A stretch of 64,000 bases of DNA from Tenebrio molitor (GCF_963966145.1 NC_091049.1:17546001-17610000), one strand, 5' to 3'; counted from the first letter of the stretch, positions 12,838 through 23,666 are shown. A program made the numbers and translations. Notes: generated by a model from the letters alone, not told the origin.

Positions 12838-13154
12838 TGTTTGAAATTCCCGCTAATTTCAATTGGCGCGGGCTCAAAGACGGCGTCGGTAACACAGTTA
12901 CCATTATTATTATCGACATTATTATCGACACACAACCCGATAGAAAAGGAGAAAATCATTATACAAGGCAGTAATCATAGTGAATCATCATTATCAATAG
13001 CGAAAAGACCATCATCATACAGTAAATAGAGTGTGTAAATAGTGTAAATATAGTAGTGATTAAAATAAAGACATCAAAAAAATCTGTGTCCCATCAACAA
13101 AAAATTAAGACTTCCAGCCACCTTCCGATCCACCAGTATAGTAGATCCTCAACA
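12838..13154 (+). repeat. BEL 5' LTR
   Basis: 317 bp with TG...CA ends. It holds AATAAA at 13064-13069 and appears identical to 18931-19247. Confidence 0.95.
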
Positions 13155-13160
13155 TCATTT

Positions 13161-13177
13161 TGGTCCTTCGAGCCGGA
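13161..13177 (+). promoter_or_regulatory. BEL primer-binding site, tRNA-Tyr type
   Basis: TGGTCCTTCGAGCCGGA lies six bases after the LTR. Its reverse complement ends TCGAAGGACCA. That pairs with a CCTTCGA acceptor start, as I recall for animal tRNA-Tyr, so the minus-strand primer is probably tRNA-Tyr. The sequence match is seen; the tRNA identity is from memory. Confidence 0.7.
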
Positions 13178-13442
13178 TGAGGCTGGTGGCTGGTCTTAAT
13201 TATACCAAAAACCACGAAAAAGTGAATCTCATCAGTTGTGCTTCACCCTTGACCTTGACGCATTGCGGAGCACGCAGAACGTCGTACTGCGTCATTGAAC
13301 AAAATTTAAAGGACACGCCGGTTGCGAATTAAATTTTGTGTGAAGTGTGCTTAGATCAGAACCTCAACCTAATTTCGTGGCAATTTTAGTCTCAACACAT
13401 CCATCGGCATCTCATCCACATCTCATCGAACTTCTCAACAAG

Positions 13443-14792
13443 ATGGCGTCTGTCAACAATAGGATCACGCTCCAGGCCAGCAGGATGGCGTTCATCAACA
13501 GCGTCGATGCTGAGAACGATGCTGGAAGTATAGGTGCACTCAACTTGCAGGCTGCTCAATCCAAGCTAGAAATGCTCAATGAAACCTGGGAAAAATTTGA
13601 AGCCGAGCACGAAAAGCTCTTAACATCAAAAACAGACGTTTCAAAAGACCTAGAGTACTTCAAGAACGACGCATACCAGACAACAATGCATGTCTACGTA
13701 TCTGGTAAGGCTGCGCTCAGAACTCGTATCGCAGACCTAGAATCAGCTCACCATCCTCCAACTGGGGCTAAGTTAGCCAACTCAAGTCTTCTAGCACCGA
13801 CTCACGCCAGGCCGGCACTCCCCGGGATAAATATCGAGCCATTTTCCGGTGACATTCGGGACTGGCGTCCTTTTCAAGACTTGTTTGTCTCCTTAGTCGG
13901 AGAAAGTCCTACTCTCTCGAACGTCGAGAAAATGCATTACCTCACATCCAGTCTGAGGGGCAATGCTGCGCGTCTCATAGGGAACTTACCAATATGTGGC
14001 GACTCATTTAAGACAGCATGGGATCTACTCACGAAACGCTACGAAAATAAGCGTTTACTCATCACTGCTCAACTCGACAAGCTGCTTTCACTCAAGAGAA
14101 TTGAGAACAGATCGGCAAAGGAACTGAACGATCTCCTGAACACAACCAGTGAAGCAGTGAATGCACTCCGAGCCCTTGACTCACCAGTGGATCAATGGGA
14201 TCAACTATTAGTCCATCTCCTGGTCCAGAAACTGGACATACGCACACGCGAAGACTGGGAATTCAGCCTTGGAACTAATACTGACTTCCCGTCGTATGAA
14301 CAGCTCGCACAATACCTTTCGGCCTGTGCAAGGGCACAGGAAAGCATCGAGGGTTACGGAACCCCACGAAAACCATCAGCGAAGACCACCCAAATCACAC
14401 CAACTCAGTCGTCTCATCAAAAGGGAAAACCTGCGCACGTCCACGTTGCTCAACAACAAAAATCAGAATCAGCCAGCTCATCCAACTCATCGCCATCTCC
14501 CGATGGGTCTCCTGTCGTCTCAACTGACCCGAAGAAGAACTGCGCATGCTGCTCAAAACCTCACTTCATCGTGTTCTGTCCCATCTTCAGACAGTATGAC
14601 TCAAAGGAACGTCTCGATTGGGTAATTCAGCAGCATTTATGTTTCAATTGTCTCGGTCCGCACAACGCTTACAAGTGTCAATCCCCACACGTGTGCAAGA
14701 AGTGCAACGAAAAGCACCACACGATGTTGCATGACTCACCATTCAATACTGCGAGAAGGCCACCTCGTAGTCCTCCAACTCAAATGCAGTGA
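13443..14792 (+). CDS. gag: BEL Gag polyprotein
   Basis: 449 aa from the first in-frame ATG (13443), 289 bases after the LTR. The frame is open further upstream but with no earlier ATG. The middle has the typical BEL gag region (a segment around FSGDIRDW and the following helices). The C-terminus carries cysteine-histidine knuckles, including CFNCLGPHNAYKC and CKKCNEKHH, for RNA packaging. The protein forms virus-like particles in the cytoplasm (family knowledge). The stop is TGA followed by CTAG, and the same frame stays open beyond it into protease, so Gag-Pol could be made by stop-codon readthrough. Confidence 0.9.
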   Translation: MASVNNRITLQASRMAFINSVDAENDAGSIGALNLQAAQSKLEMLNETWEKFEAEHEKLLTSKTDVSKDLEYFKNDAYQTTMHVYVSGKAALRTRIADLESAHHPPTGAKLANSSLLAPTHARPALPGINIEPFSGDIRDWRPFQDLFVSLVGESPTLSNVEKMHYLTSSLRGNAARLIGNLPICGDSFKTAWDLLTKRYENKRLLITAQLDKLLSLKRIENRSAKELNDLLNTTSEAVNALRALDSPVDQWDQLLVHLLVQKLDIRTREDWEFSLGTNTDFPSYEQLAQYLSACARAQESIEGYGTPRKPSAKTTQITPTQSSHQKGKPAHVHVAQQQKSESASSSNSSPSPDGSPVVSTDPKKNCACCSKPHFIVFCPIFRQYDSKERLDWVIQQHLCFNCLGPHNAYKCQSPHVCKKCNEKHHTMLHDSPFNTARRPPRSPPTQMQ

Positions 14793-15773
14793 CTAGTCAG
14801 CAGGAATTCTCATCACTCACAGAAACGTATTCTCAAAATCAATGCATCAACTCAAACGGACTTGGACACCGCTCGACTCAAAACATCTCAACCCGCCGTG
14901 GTTCCTTCAACTCAAATTAGATCATCTCACAGCGCGACAGCAACAAGGCCGGCAGTCATTTTGGCGACTAGCCAGGCAGATATCTATTCTCCCAGCGGAG
15001 CAACTCATCGGATAAGACTTCTCATCGACCCAGGGTCGGAAGTAACTCTCATTGCAGAACAACTCGTGAACAAGCTACATCTTCAGCGAAGATCTTCAAC
15101 AATCCCTATTCTTGGGGTTGGTAGCGTCTCACCCGGTCGCACAACCGGTATCGTCTCATGTCAACTCAAGTCAATACACTCAGAAGCGCAAGTACATGTA
15201 GATGCACATGTCCTGCCGCAACTCACAGCGCAAATTCCTTCAGTGGCAGTCCCAAAGCAACAGTGGAAACATCTGAAAAATCTAGACTTGGCAGATCCAG
15301 ATTTCAATCATCCAGGTCCAATCGACTTACTCATCGGTGCTGACTCATGTGCAGCAGTAATCTCATCACCAGGAGTACTCATTGGCGGTCCTTCAGAACC
15401 TGTAGGACTTCACACAGTATTTGGCTGTGTACTTTTTGGCAAAGTATCAAGTCCATCTCAACAGTCATCACATCAATCACTTCATGTGATCAGCAATGAC
15501 AATCTCCAAGAGTCCCTCTCCAAATTCTGGATCCAAGAAGAAGTTCCAACCTCATCACAAAAAAACCTCACACAAGCTGAAGCCGCATGTGAAGATCATT
15601 TCATCAGAACACACTCAAGAGATTCCTCAGGTCGGTACAATGTACGACTACCTCTCATCGGTGACATCTCAACACTAGGCAACTCAAAGGAAAAGGCTCA
15701 ACGGTGTCTTCGCAGACTTCTCACGCAACAAAAATCTCCATCAACGGTACAGCGACTTCATGAGCGAGTATGA
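14793..15773 (+). CDS. pol: BEL protease segment of Pol
   Basis: Continues the gag frame after the TGA with no ATG needed. The aspartic protease motif is LLIDPGSEVTLI near 15020, with DPG in place of the commoner DSG or DTG. A linker follows that leads to the RT. The frame ends at 15773 inside the region that should join to RT. The next frame overlaps by 14 bases, so either a +1 shift is used or one base has been gained. I do not reconstruct the join. Confidence 0.8.
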   Translation, partial: LVSRNSHHSQKRILKINASTQTDLDTARLKTSQPAVVPSTQIRSSHSATATRPAVILATSQADIYSPSGATHRIRLLIDPGSEVTLIAEQLVNKLHLQRRSSTIPILGVGSVSPGRTTGIVSCQLKSIHSEAQVHVDAHVLPQLTAQIPSVAVPKQQWKHLKNLDLADPDFNHPGPIDLLIGADSCAAVISSPGVLIGGPSEPVGLHTVFGCVLFGKVSSPSQQSSHQSLHVISNDNLQESLSKFWIQEEVPTSSQKNLTQAEAACEDHFIRTHSRDSSGRYNVRLPLIGDISTLGNSKEKAQRCLRRLLTQQKSPSTVQRLHERV

Positions 15774-18700
15774 ATCCCTCGGACACATGGTTCCGGTGTC
15801 GTCGAATGCTCCAGAGCCACCTCATGCGTATTATCTGCCGCATCACGGAGTAATACGTGAAGACAGCAAGACCACTAAGCTACGAGTAGTATTTAATGGT
15901 TCAAGTAAATCATCAACAGGTGTATCTCTCAATGACATCTCACACACGGGTCAGAAGCTTCAGTCTGACGTATTCGACGTACTTCTCTGGCTACGGCACC
16001 ACAAATGTGTCTTCACGACGGACATCTCAAAGATGTTTCGTCAAATAGTAGTTCATCCAGATGACAGACCGTTGCAACGAATCATTTGGCACAATCATCA
16101 AGGTCAAGAGCAAGTTTTTGAACTGACAACAGTGACGTACGGAACCCGTTCAGCTCCATTCCTATCAGGACGAGTGCTCCAGCAACTCGCAACAGATGAA
16201 GGCGAGAAATTTCCTCAAGCAGCAGAACTTCTCAAGAAAGGTACCTATGTCGATGACATCGGCGGGGGTGCAGACTCACTAGAAGAACTCAATGCAATCG
16301 CCGAAGAGCTGACGGCGATGTGTAAAACAGCGTGTTTACCACTTGCAAAGTGGAAGAGCAATCACCCAGATTTCATCATGACATCCTCAGAACCCTCATC
16401 AGAACAGTCTCACTCATTTGAAGATCTCACTACAAAAATATTAGGAATCTCATGGCAATGCAAACCAGACACATTCACATTCAAAGGCAACCTCAACACG
16501 CACAACACCTGTACCAAAAGAGCCATGCTCTCGGAAATTGCTCAACTGTTCGATCCTCTCGGTCTCATCTCACCTGTTGTTATCCAAGCAAAGATCCTCA
16601 TGCAACAGTTATGGCTCGAGAAGGTGAATTGGGACGACACACTCACACCAGAGATCATCAACAAATGGCAAGAACTTCGCCAAGATCTACAACGACTCTC
16701 TCAACTCCAAATACCCCGCTGGTTGAAATTGCATTCAGAAATCTCATCAGCACAAATTCATGGCTTCTCAGACGCATCTCAACTGGCAATGGCTGCAGTA
16801 GTATACATCAGAGTAACAAATCAAGACTCCTCATCCATCGTGACATTAGTATGCTCGAAGACGAAGGTAGCTCCTCTCAAACGTCTCACAATTCCTCGGC
16901 TGGAATTATCAGCTGCAGCGTTACTCGCAAAACTCGTGAAACGAGTCCAGGTCACTCTAGAGCTACAAAAAGTGCCCGTATTCACATGGACAGATTCATC
17001 AGCAACTCTTGCATGGATCAAGAGCAATCCAATGCGTTGGAAAGAATTCGTCGGCAACAGAGTCTCATTAATTCAAGAAACATTGCCTGAAGCTCACTGG
17101 AAGTTCATTTCAGGGAAGCAGAACCCGGCTGACTGTGCATCACGGGGCCTCAGTGCATCTCAACTCATTCATCATCCATTATGGTGGACAGGACCTGCGT
17201 GGCTATCTCAACCGCCAGAGTTCTGGCCATCAAAGATACCCCCAGAAAATCTCCACGACGACCTAGAACAGAGACCAGGTCTCTCATATGCAGCAGTTAT
17301 TCCAGAATCACCAGCAATTTGGGATCTCATTGAACTGAAAGAAATCAAGACTTTCAACAAAACACTCACGAAACTTCTCAGACTAACAGCGTTAGTGCAA
17401 CGTGCCTGCTCATGCTTCAAAAGGATTCCCAACTCAAAACTGTCCGTCTCACCTATCAACCCAGCGGATCTAGAAAATGCCAAGCTTTTTTGGATAAAGA
17501 CAACTCAACAGGCGTATTACTCATCGGAATTCAAGATTCTTCAAGCTGGAAAACGTCTCAAGGAATCTCACGCATTGTCAAGACTCACTGCAATCATTGA
17601 TCATGCAGGCATCCTGCGTGTCGGTGGTCGACTCCAGAACTCACAGCTAGATGCAGACAGTAAGCACCCAGCTATTTTGCCCAAAGAAAGTCAACTAGCT
17701 CAACTCATCATCTCCCATGCTCACTCCAGAACAATGCACGGAGGTACTCAACTCACCCTCTCCCTGATCAGAAAAAGTTGTTGGATCGTAGGAGGCAGGG
17801 CTCCTGTAAAGTCATTCATCCAGAAATGTCTCACCTGTGCTCGTATTCGTGGTGTTCGAGCTCAACAGTTAATGGGTCAACTCCCTGCATCACGTGTCAC
17901 ACCTTCACTAGTATTTGAAAACACAGGAGTTGATTACGCAGGACCTGTGTCGTTAAAATTCAATCAAGGTAGAGGCACTCGCTTTTACAAGGGTTGGATA
18001 GCCGTATTTGTGTGTTTCTCAACATCAGCGATTCATTTGGAGGTTGCAACAGACTACTCATCAGAAGCATTTATCAAAGCATACAGACGGTTTATCAGTC
18101 GACGTGGAATTTGCAAAACCCTACGCAGCGACTGCGGAACGAACTTTAAAGGTGCTGATGCACTGCTCAAAAAACTTTTCGATCAGTCAACGCATCAATT
18201 CAAGGAACTTCAACGTCTTCTCACCAATGATGGGACAAGGTGGATATTCAATCCTCCAGGTGCGCCCCACATGGGAGGCAAATGGGAAGCCGCCGTCAAG
18301 TCGGTGAAACATCACCTTCGACGTACAATCGCAGATACTGTGCTGACCTATGAAGACTTCTCAACATTGTTGGCCCAAGTAGAAGCGATTCTCAACTCAC
18401 GACCTCTCAGTGCACTCTCAGATGACCCAGAAGACATCTCAGCACTCACTCCAGGGCATTTCATTCGTGGTGCTGCTCTCACCACGATTCCAGAGCCAAC
18501 TCTCACTCATTTGCCAGACTCACGTCTTTCTCATCTTCAGAGAATCCAAGCAAGACTCCAAACATTTTGGGACAGATGGTCCACAGAATGTCTGCAAGCT
18601 CACCAGTTAACCTCAAAATGGAAACACTCTCACAACGACATCAAGCAAGGCTCATTAGTTCTCCTCACAGACGAGCGGTACCCACCGTCCAAGTGGCCTC

Positions 18701-18888
18701 TTGCCAGAGTAACTCAAGTTCACCCAGGTGTGGACGGGTTAACTCGGGTAGTGACGATCAAGACAGCTACCGCCACGCTAACAAGACCAGTAACAAAGCT
18801 CGCCTTGTTACCAATTTCAACACACGAGGAAAACTCAGACAATTCTCTGGAAAATCATCATCATCAAAAAGAACTAGATGTCTCATAG
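15760..18888 (+). CDS. pol: BEL reverse transcriptase, RNase H and integrase
   Basis: 1042-aa open frame. RT begins with LGHMVPV and YYLPHHGV and has the catalytic YVDDIGG at about 16246. An RNase H segment follows (GFSDAS near 16760, TWTDSSATLAW near 16985). The integrase has an H-C zinc region (HGGTQLTLSLIRKSC, CLTCARI), catalytic Asp in VDYAGPV and RSDCGTNFKGAD, and Glu in GGKWEAAV. A C-terminal DUF5641-like domain ends the protein. No internal stop. The enzyme set is complete, so apart from the frame junctions the copy could be active. Confidence 0.92.
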   Translation: MSEYESLGHMVPVSSNAPEPPHAYYLPHHGVIREDSKTTKLRVVFNGSSKSSTGVSLNDISHTGQKLQSDVFDVLLWLRHHKCVFTTDISKMFRQIVVHPDDRPLQRIIWHNHQGQEQVFELTTVTYGTRSAPFLSGRVLQQLATDEGEKFPQAAELLKKGTYVDDIGGGADSLEELNAIAEELTAMCKTACLPLAKWKSNHPDFIMTSSEPSSEQSHSFEDLTTKILGISWQCKPDTFTFKGNLNTHNTCTKRAMLSEIAQLFDPLGLISPVVIQAKILMQQLWLEKVNWDDTLTPEIINKWQELRQDLQRLSQLQIPRWLKLHSEISSAQIHGFSDASQLAMAAVVYIRVTNQDSSSIVTLVCSKTKVAPLKRLTIPRLELSAAALLAKLVKRVQVTLELQKVPVFTWTDSSATLAWIKSNPMRWKEFVGNRVSLIQETLPEAHWKFISGKQNPADCASRGLSASQLIHHPLWWTGPAWLSQPPEFWPSKIPPENLHDDLEQRPGLSYAAVIPESPAIWDLIELKEIKTFNKTLTKLLRLTALVQRACSCFKRIPNSKLSVSPINPADLENAKLFWIKTTQQAYYSSEFKILQAGKRLKESHALSRLTAIIDHAGILRVGGRLQNSQLDADSKHPAILPKESQLAQLIISHAHSRTMHGGTQLTLSLIRKSCWIVGGRAPVKSFIQKCLTCARIRGVRAQQLMGQLPASRVTPSLVFENTGVDYAGPVSLKFNQGRGTRFYKGWIAVFVCFSTSAIHLEVATDYSSEAFIKAYRRFISRRGICKTLRSDCGTNFKGADALLKKLFDQSTHQFKELQRLLTNDGTRWIFNPPGAPHMGGKWEAAVKSVKHHLRRTIADTVLTYEDFSTLLAQVEAILNSRPLSALSDDPEDISALTPGHFIRGAALTTIPEPTLTHLPDSRLSHLQRIQARLQTFWDRWSTECLQAHQLTSKWKHSHNDIKQGSLVLLTDERYPPSKWPLARVTQVHPGVDGLTRVVTIKTATATLTRPVTKLALLPISTHEENSDNSLENHHHQKELDVS

Positions 18889-18930
18889 CTGCAAATAATT
18901 CCCCAAACCTGTTGGAGAAGGCGGGGAGAA

Positions 18931-19247
18931 TGTTTGAAATTCCCGCTAATTTCAATTGGCGCGGGCTCAAAGACGGCGTCGGTAACACAGTTACCATTAT
19001 TATTATCGACATTATTATCGACACACAACCCGATAGAAAAGGAGAAAATCATTATACAAGGCAGTAATCATAGTGAATCATCATTATCAATAGCGAAAAG
19101 ACCATCATCATACAGTAAATAGAGTGTGTAAATAGTGTAAATATAGTAGTGATTAAAATAAAGACATCAAAAAAATCTGTGTCCCATCAACAAAAAATTA
19201 AGACTTCCAGCCACCTTCCGATCCACCAGTATAGTAGATCCTCAACA
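18931..19247 (+). repeat. BEL 3' LTR
   Basis: 317 bp, by eye identical to the 5' LTR, with AATAAA at 19157-19162. It ends 123 bp before the ATG of ABCC copy C, so any promoter activity in the LTR would point into that gene. Confidence 0.95.
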
Positions 19248-19370
19248 GCCTACTTTCATTACACATTTAAATGATCTAAAGGTAGTAAACAAAAAACCAC
19301 TCGGCTAAAAATATTTAGTATAAGTTTGTAAATTAAATCGAAGCATTATAGGTTTTGTTTCAATTTCAAA
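19248..19370 (+). promoter_or_regulatory. Proximal 5' flank of ABCC copy C
   Basis: Starts with the second GCCTA target duplication (19248-19252) and matches 2333-2457 upstream of copy B. This is all that remains of the native upstream sequence next to the gene after the BEL insertion. Confidence 0.7.
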
Positions 19371-22300
19371 ATGCAAAATTCAGATCAAACAAAATTCTCG
19401 AGAAAAAAACTGAAACTTCATCCAAAAAATAAAGCATGGTTCCTGTCGGATTTATTTTTTTGGTAAGACTTGTTATTTTAATTTTAATAATACAACGACT
19501 ATTTCAGTTGGGAACTACCATTAATCGTAAAAGGATGGAGAAAAGAGCTCAGCGAAGATGATCTTTATAAAACGCTCGAAAATCGCGAATCCAGCCGTTT
19601 GGGTGGTAAATTAGAGAGTCTTTGGTCAGAAGAAGAAAATTTCAGCAAAAATCCATCTTTAGCAAAAGCTCTTACAAAACTCTTTGGTTTAGAATTTTTC
19701 CTTTATGGACTTACCAATTTTCCAATTCAATTGGCCACTACGTAAGATTACTTTCCTCTGTATTTCAACGACTTACTTTCAGAATTGTAGATTGTTAATT
19801 CCTCTTTACATTAAAAGATTACTAGATTACTATACTCCGAATCAAACGGAAGTAACTCGACAACAAGCATACATTTTTGCTTCCGTCCTTGTCTTACTTT
19901 CACTGATTCGTGTCTTGTTCGCACATTGGTATTTGTTTCAACTTCACATTTTGGGAATAAAAGTTCGAATTGCCTGTTCAGCACTCATATATAGACGATG
20001 TTTAAAATTGAAAAAAAGCACTCTAGAGAAAATTTCAGTGGGTCGACTGGTTAATTTGCTGTCGAATGACGTCAGCAGATTTGATACCGCATTAATAAAT
20101 GTGCATGCTCTATGGATGGTTCCTGTTGAGTTAATTGTTGCAATTTATTACATGGACGTCACACTTGGGCACACTGCCATAGCGGGAGCTGTAGTTTTAA
20201 TACTTACACTTTTTTTTCAAGGTTAGTGCATAATTAGATAAACAAAAAATAAGTAACTACATTTTAGTCTATTTGTCAAAGAAAATTCCTGATATCAGAA
20301 TGCAAGTGGCTGTGAAAACAGATGACCGGATTCGTTTGATGAATGACGTAATATCAGGTATTCAAACAGTCAAGATGTACACTTGGGAAGAATCATTTGT
20401 AAATTTAGTGAAACAAACTAGAAGGTAAATATCCAATTTAATTTACAAGCAGTAAACTCTCATTTTTAGATTAGAAAGTGAACGGGTAGTGGTTGCTAAT
20501 CGGTTTCGTTTGGTCAATAACGTTTTAAAAACGTATATGCCAAAAAGTTGTGTGTTTTTATCAGTACTGGCCACAGTATTAACTGGAACGCCTTTGACGT
20601 CGCAGCATGTTTACGCTTTAACTAATTTTTACGAAAATATTAAAACTTCAATAATCATTGGTTTACCATTGGCTGCCATACAATTTCAGGAAGCTCTAGT
20701 TTCAATTCAAAGAATTAAGGAGTTCTTGTTAAGGACCCATGATTATCTGAACGATCCAATTAAGGCAATTGGTAAACCAGATAAGGTAGATAAGTGCAAT
20801 TGCATTGCCAAACATCATCAATCTTTTCAAAAGAAAAATCCTGGAGTTTACATAAGGAATCTTGGAATAAAATGGAACCAATCTTTTAACCAATTATGTA
20901 TTAAAGAACACAAATTTTAATGTTTCGCTGGGAGAATTAGTGGGTGTAATTGGTAAGGCTGGGAGTGGCAAATCAACTTTACTTCAAGTGATTTTAAAAG
21001 AACTCGACCCTGTGAAGGGAACTAGAGAAGTCGAGGGAACAATTTCGTATGCATGTCAAGACCCATGGATATTTTCCGCCAGCATTAGACAAAACATTTT
21101 ATTTGGGCAAGATTTCGACTTGGAAAAATATCAAGAAGTTATTAAAGCTTGTGCTTTAGAGCACGATTTTTTTCTATTTCCTTATGGAGATCAAACTCTT
21201 GTCGGTGAACGAGGTGTGATGTTGAGTGGTGGACAAAAAGCTCGAATTAATCTCGCGAGGGCTGTTTATAGAGATGCTGATATTTACCTCTTGGACGATC
21301 CTTTATCAGCTGTTGATGCCCACGTTGCGCGACAAATATTTGACAAATGTATTTTAGATCACTTACAAAATAAGTGTGTGGTGCTTGTTACGCACCAGAC
21401 ACAATACCTACCAAGTGTAGACAGAATTTATCTTCTGGAATCAGGGATGATTGCTGATATTGGAAAATATGAAAACTTGGTGTGTTTAGATAAGTATTTC
21501 ATAGAAAACAATGGCCAAACGTTTGCTGAGACTGTAGACGGTGCAGTTTTTAAAGATTCCGATTTACGGCCCGAGACGAAAGAACATCAAAGTTCAGGAA
21601 CCACTGATAAAAAAATCTATGGAGCTTATTGTTCAGCCGCTGGTCACTGGTTATTCACATGTCTAGTGATCCTCCTATTTACTTTAGCTCGGTTGTGGGG
21701 AAGTTTACTGGATGGTTTTTTGACATTTTGGGTTAATTTAGAACAAGAAACAGCATATTTGACGCCAGAGCTTTCAGACGTTTTCACCACAAGTAGCTGT
21801 CTATACATCTACGCGGGGCTTTTAATGTGTTTGATATTAACAAGTAACATATCTTCACTAGTCTTTTCTACGTACAGCAGTAAAGCTTCAAAAAACCTAC
21901 ATAATAACATGCTAATTACGATTCTAAATACAACTCTGACCTTCTTTCATCATCACTCCAGTCGAATTCTTAACCGATTTTCAAAAGATATGGGAAGTAT
22001 AGATGAAGTACTTCCTATGAGTTTGATGAATGGCATCATGGCATTGCTCACCATCTTGGCGACACTTGTGATTGTTGTAGTAACAAATTATTGGATGATT
22101 ATACCGACCGTTTTACTTTTTATGATTTGTGTATTCTATTTCATTATATTTCAATCGACAAGTAGTAATCTTAAAAGAACAGAAGGGATTAGTAAGTCAC
22201 TGTAATGTGATTTTCACTGTAGTAACTAATTTAATTTTAGCCAGAAGTTCAGTTTTTACACACATATCAGCTTCTATTCAAGGTCTATCCACAATAAGAG

Positions 22301-23551
22301 CTCTCAACGCTGAGAAAATCTTGATACAAGAATTTGACAATCATCAAGATCTTCACACTTCTGCTTTCCACTTGTACATATCAACGTTCTCAACGTTTGG
22401 ATTTTGGATAGATGTTATGTGTGTTTTATACAATGGTTCAGTAATTTTCGGTTTCTTTTTTATTAAATCTGGTAGGTTCTTACAATTTTATGAAAAAAAT
22501 ATTTCTTGACTATTTGTAGAAACACACGTGGGGTATGTTGGTCTAGCAATATCTCTGTCAAATGCGTTATTACTAGTTATGCAATTTGCCCTGAAAACAT
22601 TGATTGAACTCAATGCGCAAATGACTGCAGTTGAACGAGTGGTTGAGTATTCCGAATTATCCTGGGAATCAAATGATGGTGTTGACACCCCTCCTCAATC
22701 ATGGCCAATATCCGGAGACATATCATTTCACTCAGTTTCTCTCCGATATTCTTCAAATGATGCACCTGTCCTAATGAATGTCTCATTTAACATTAAGTCT
22801 AGAGAAAAAATTGGAATAATTGGTAGAACCGGCGCTGGAAAGTCTTCTTTGATTGCGGTTCTCTTCCGCCTGTTTCATTTTGAGGGATCTGTTGTAATAG
22901 ACAACGTCGACACCAAATCAATACCTCTGACAGAGCTTAGATCGAAAATTACGGTTATCCCTCAAGACCCTCTTTTATTTTTGGGCAGTCTACGTAAAAA
23001 TTTAGATCCCTTTGGCCAATACCCTGACCACCAGCTTTGGACTGCTTTAGATGAGTTTGAGCTGAAAGACGTTGTTTCCAACTTACCTTCAGGCTTGGAC
23101 AGTATGGTTTCTGAAAGCGGTTCGAATTTTAGTGTAGGACAAAGACAGTTACTGTGTTTAGTGCGAGCAACGCTGAGAGAGAGCAAGATAATTGTTTTAG
23201 ACGAGGCAACAGCAAATGTAGATTTAAAAACAGACGAAATGATTCAGTCCTCAATTAGGAAAAAGTTTAAGCATTGTACTGTTTTAACAATTGCACATCG
23301 ACTGAATACAGTCATCGATTCTGACAAAATCTTAGTAATGGATAAGGGAATGGTTGTCGAATTTGGCCAACCACATCAACTCTTACAAAATCGTGAAGGA
23401 TTCTTTTATAGATATGTTAAAAAGGGCGGTGTGCAAGTAGTGACTGACTTGACAGAGACAGTCGAAAATGTGAGTGGTTTATTTCTTTAATAGTGGTTTT
23501 GTTTAATTTTTTTTGTTTCAGTCAGAAGATGATGATGTCAGTATGATGTAA
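19371..23551 (+). CDS. ABCC (MRP4-like) transporter copy C, one frameshift
   Basis: Eight exons: 19371-19462, 19508-19741, 19791-20221, 20268-20424, 20470-22191, 22241-22471, 22520-23469, 23522-23551, all with GT-AG introns. The order is TMD1, NBD1 (Walker A GKAGSGKST, signature LSGGQ, Walker B IYLLDDPLSAVD), TMD2, NBD2 (GRTGAGKSS, NFSVGQRQL, IIVLDEATANVD). There is no TMD0, so it is the short MRP4-like form in the plasma or an internal membrane. Spliced length is 3847 nt, one base over a multiple of three. The extra base lies between about 20900 and 20920, just before NBD1, where the frame stops at 20920. A 3-bp loss also removes a Gly from the conserved SSGRILNRFS motif. Either a young pseudogene or an assembly indel; all else reads intact. 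Confidence 0.88.
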
Positions 23552-23660
23552 ATAAAATACTGAAAGAATTTAAGTTTAGATTTCAGTGATTTCAATAACC
23601 AGATTTGTTTATTTAATATTCTCAAAGAATCAGATATCATTGTTTTCAGCTATACTTTGC

Positions 23661-23666
23661 AATAAA
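23661..23666 (+). terminator. Polyadenylation signal of ABCC copy C
   Basis: AATAAA 110 bases after the final stop, in the same context as the signal after copy A. Confidence 0.6.

Larger units (their letters stand above)
12838..19247 (+). mobile_element. Full-length BEL/Pao LTR retrotransposon
   Basis: A 6410-bp element: 5' LTR 12838-13154, primer-binding site 13161-13177, gag, protease, reverse transcriptase, RNase H, integrase, a purine-rich tract at 18912-18930 and 3' LTR 18931-19247. By eye the two 317-bp LTRs read the same base for base, starting TGTTTGAAAT and ending CCTCAACA. That implies a very recent insertion. It sits in the 5' flank of ABCC copy C in the same orientation. The element is less AT-rich than its surroundings. 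Two frame interruptions (TGA at 14790 and a frame change near 15720-15770) are described with the genes. Confidence 0.95.

Noticed and set aside
12841..13029. 62-aa frame present twice (also 18934-19122)
   Set aside because: It lies in the LTR and is duplicated only because the LTR is duplicated.
16452..17090. 212-aa frame and other alternative frames inside BEL pol
   Set aside because: Shadows of the 1042-aa RT/integrase frame.
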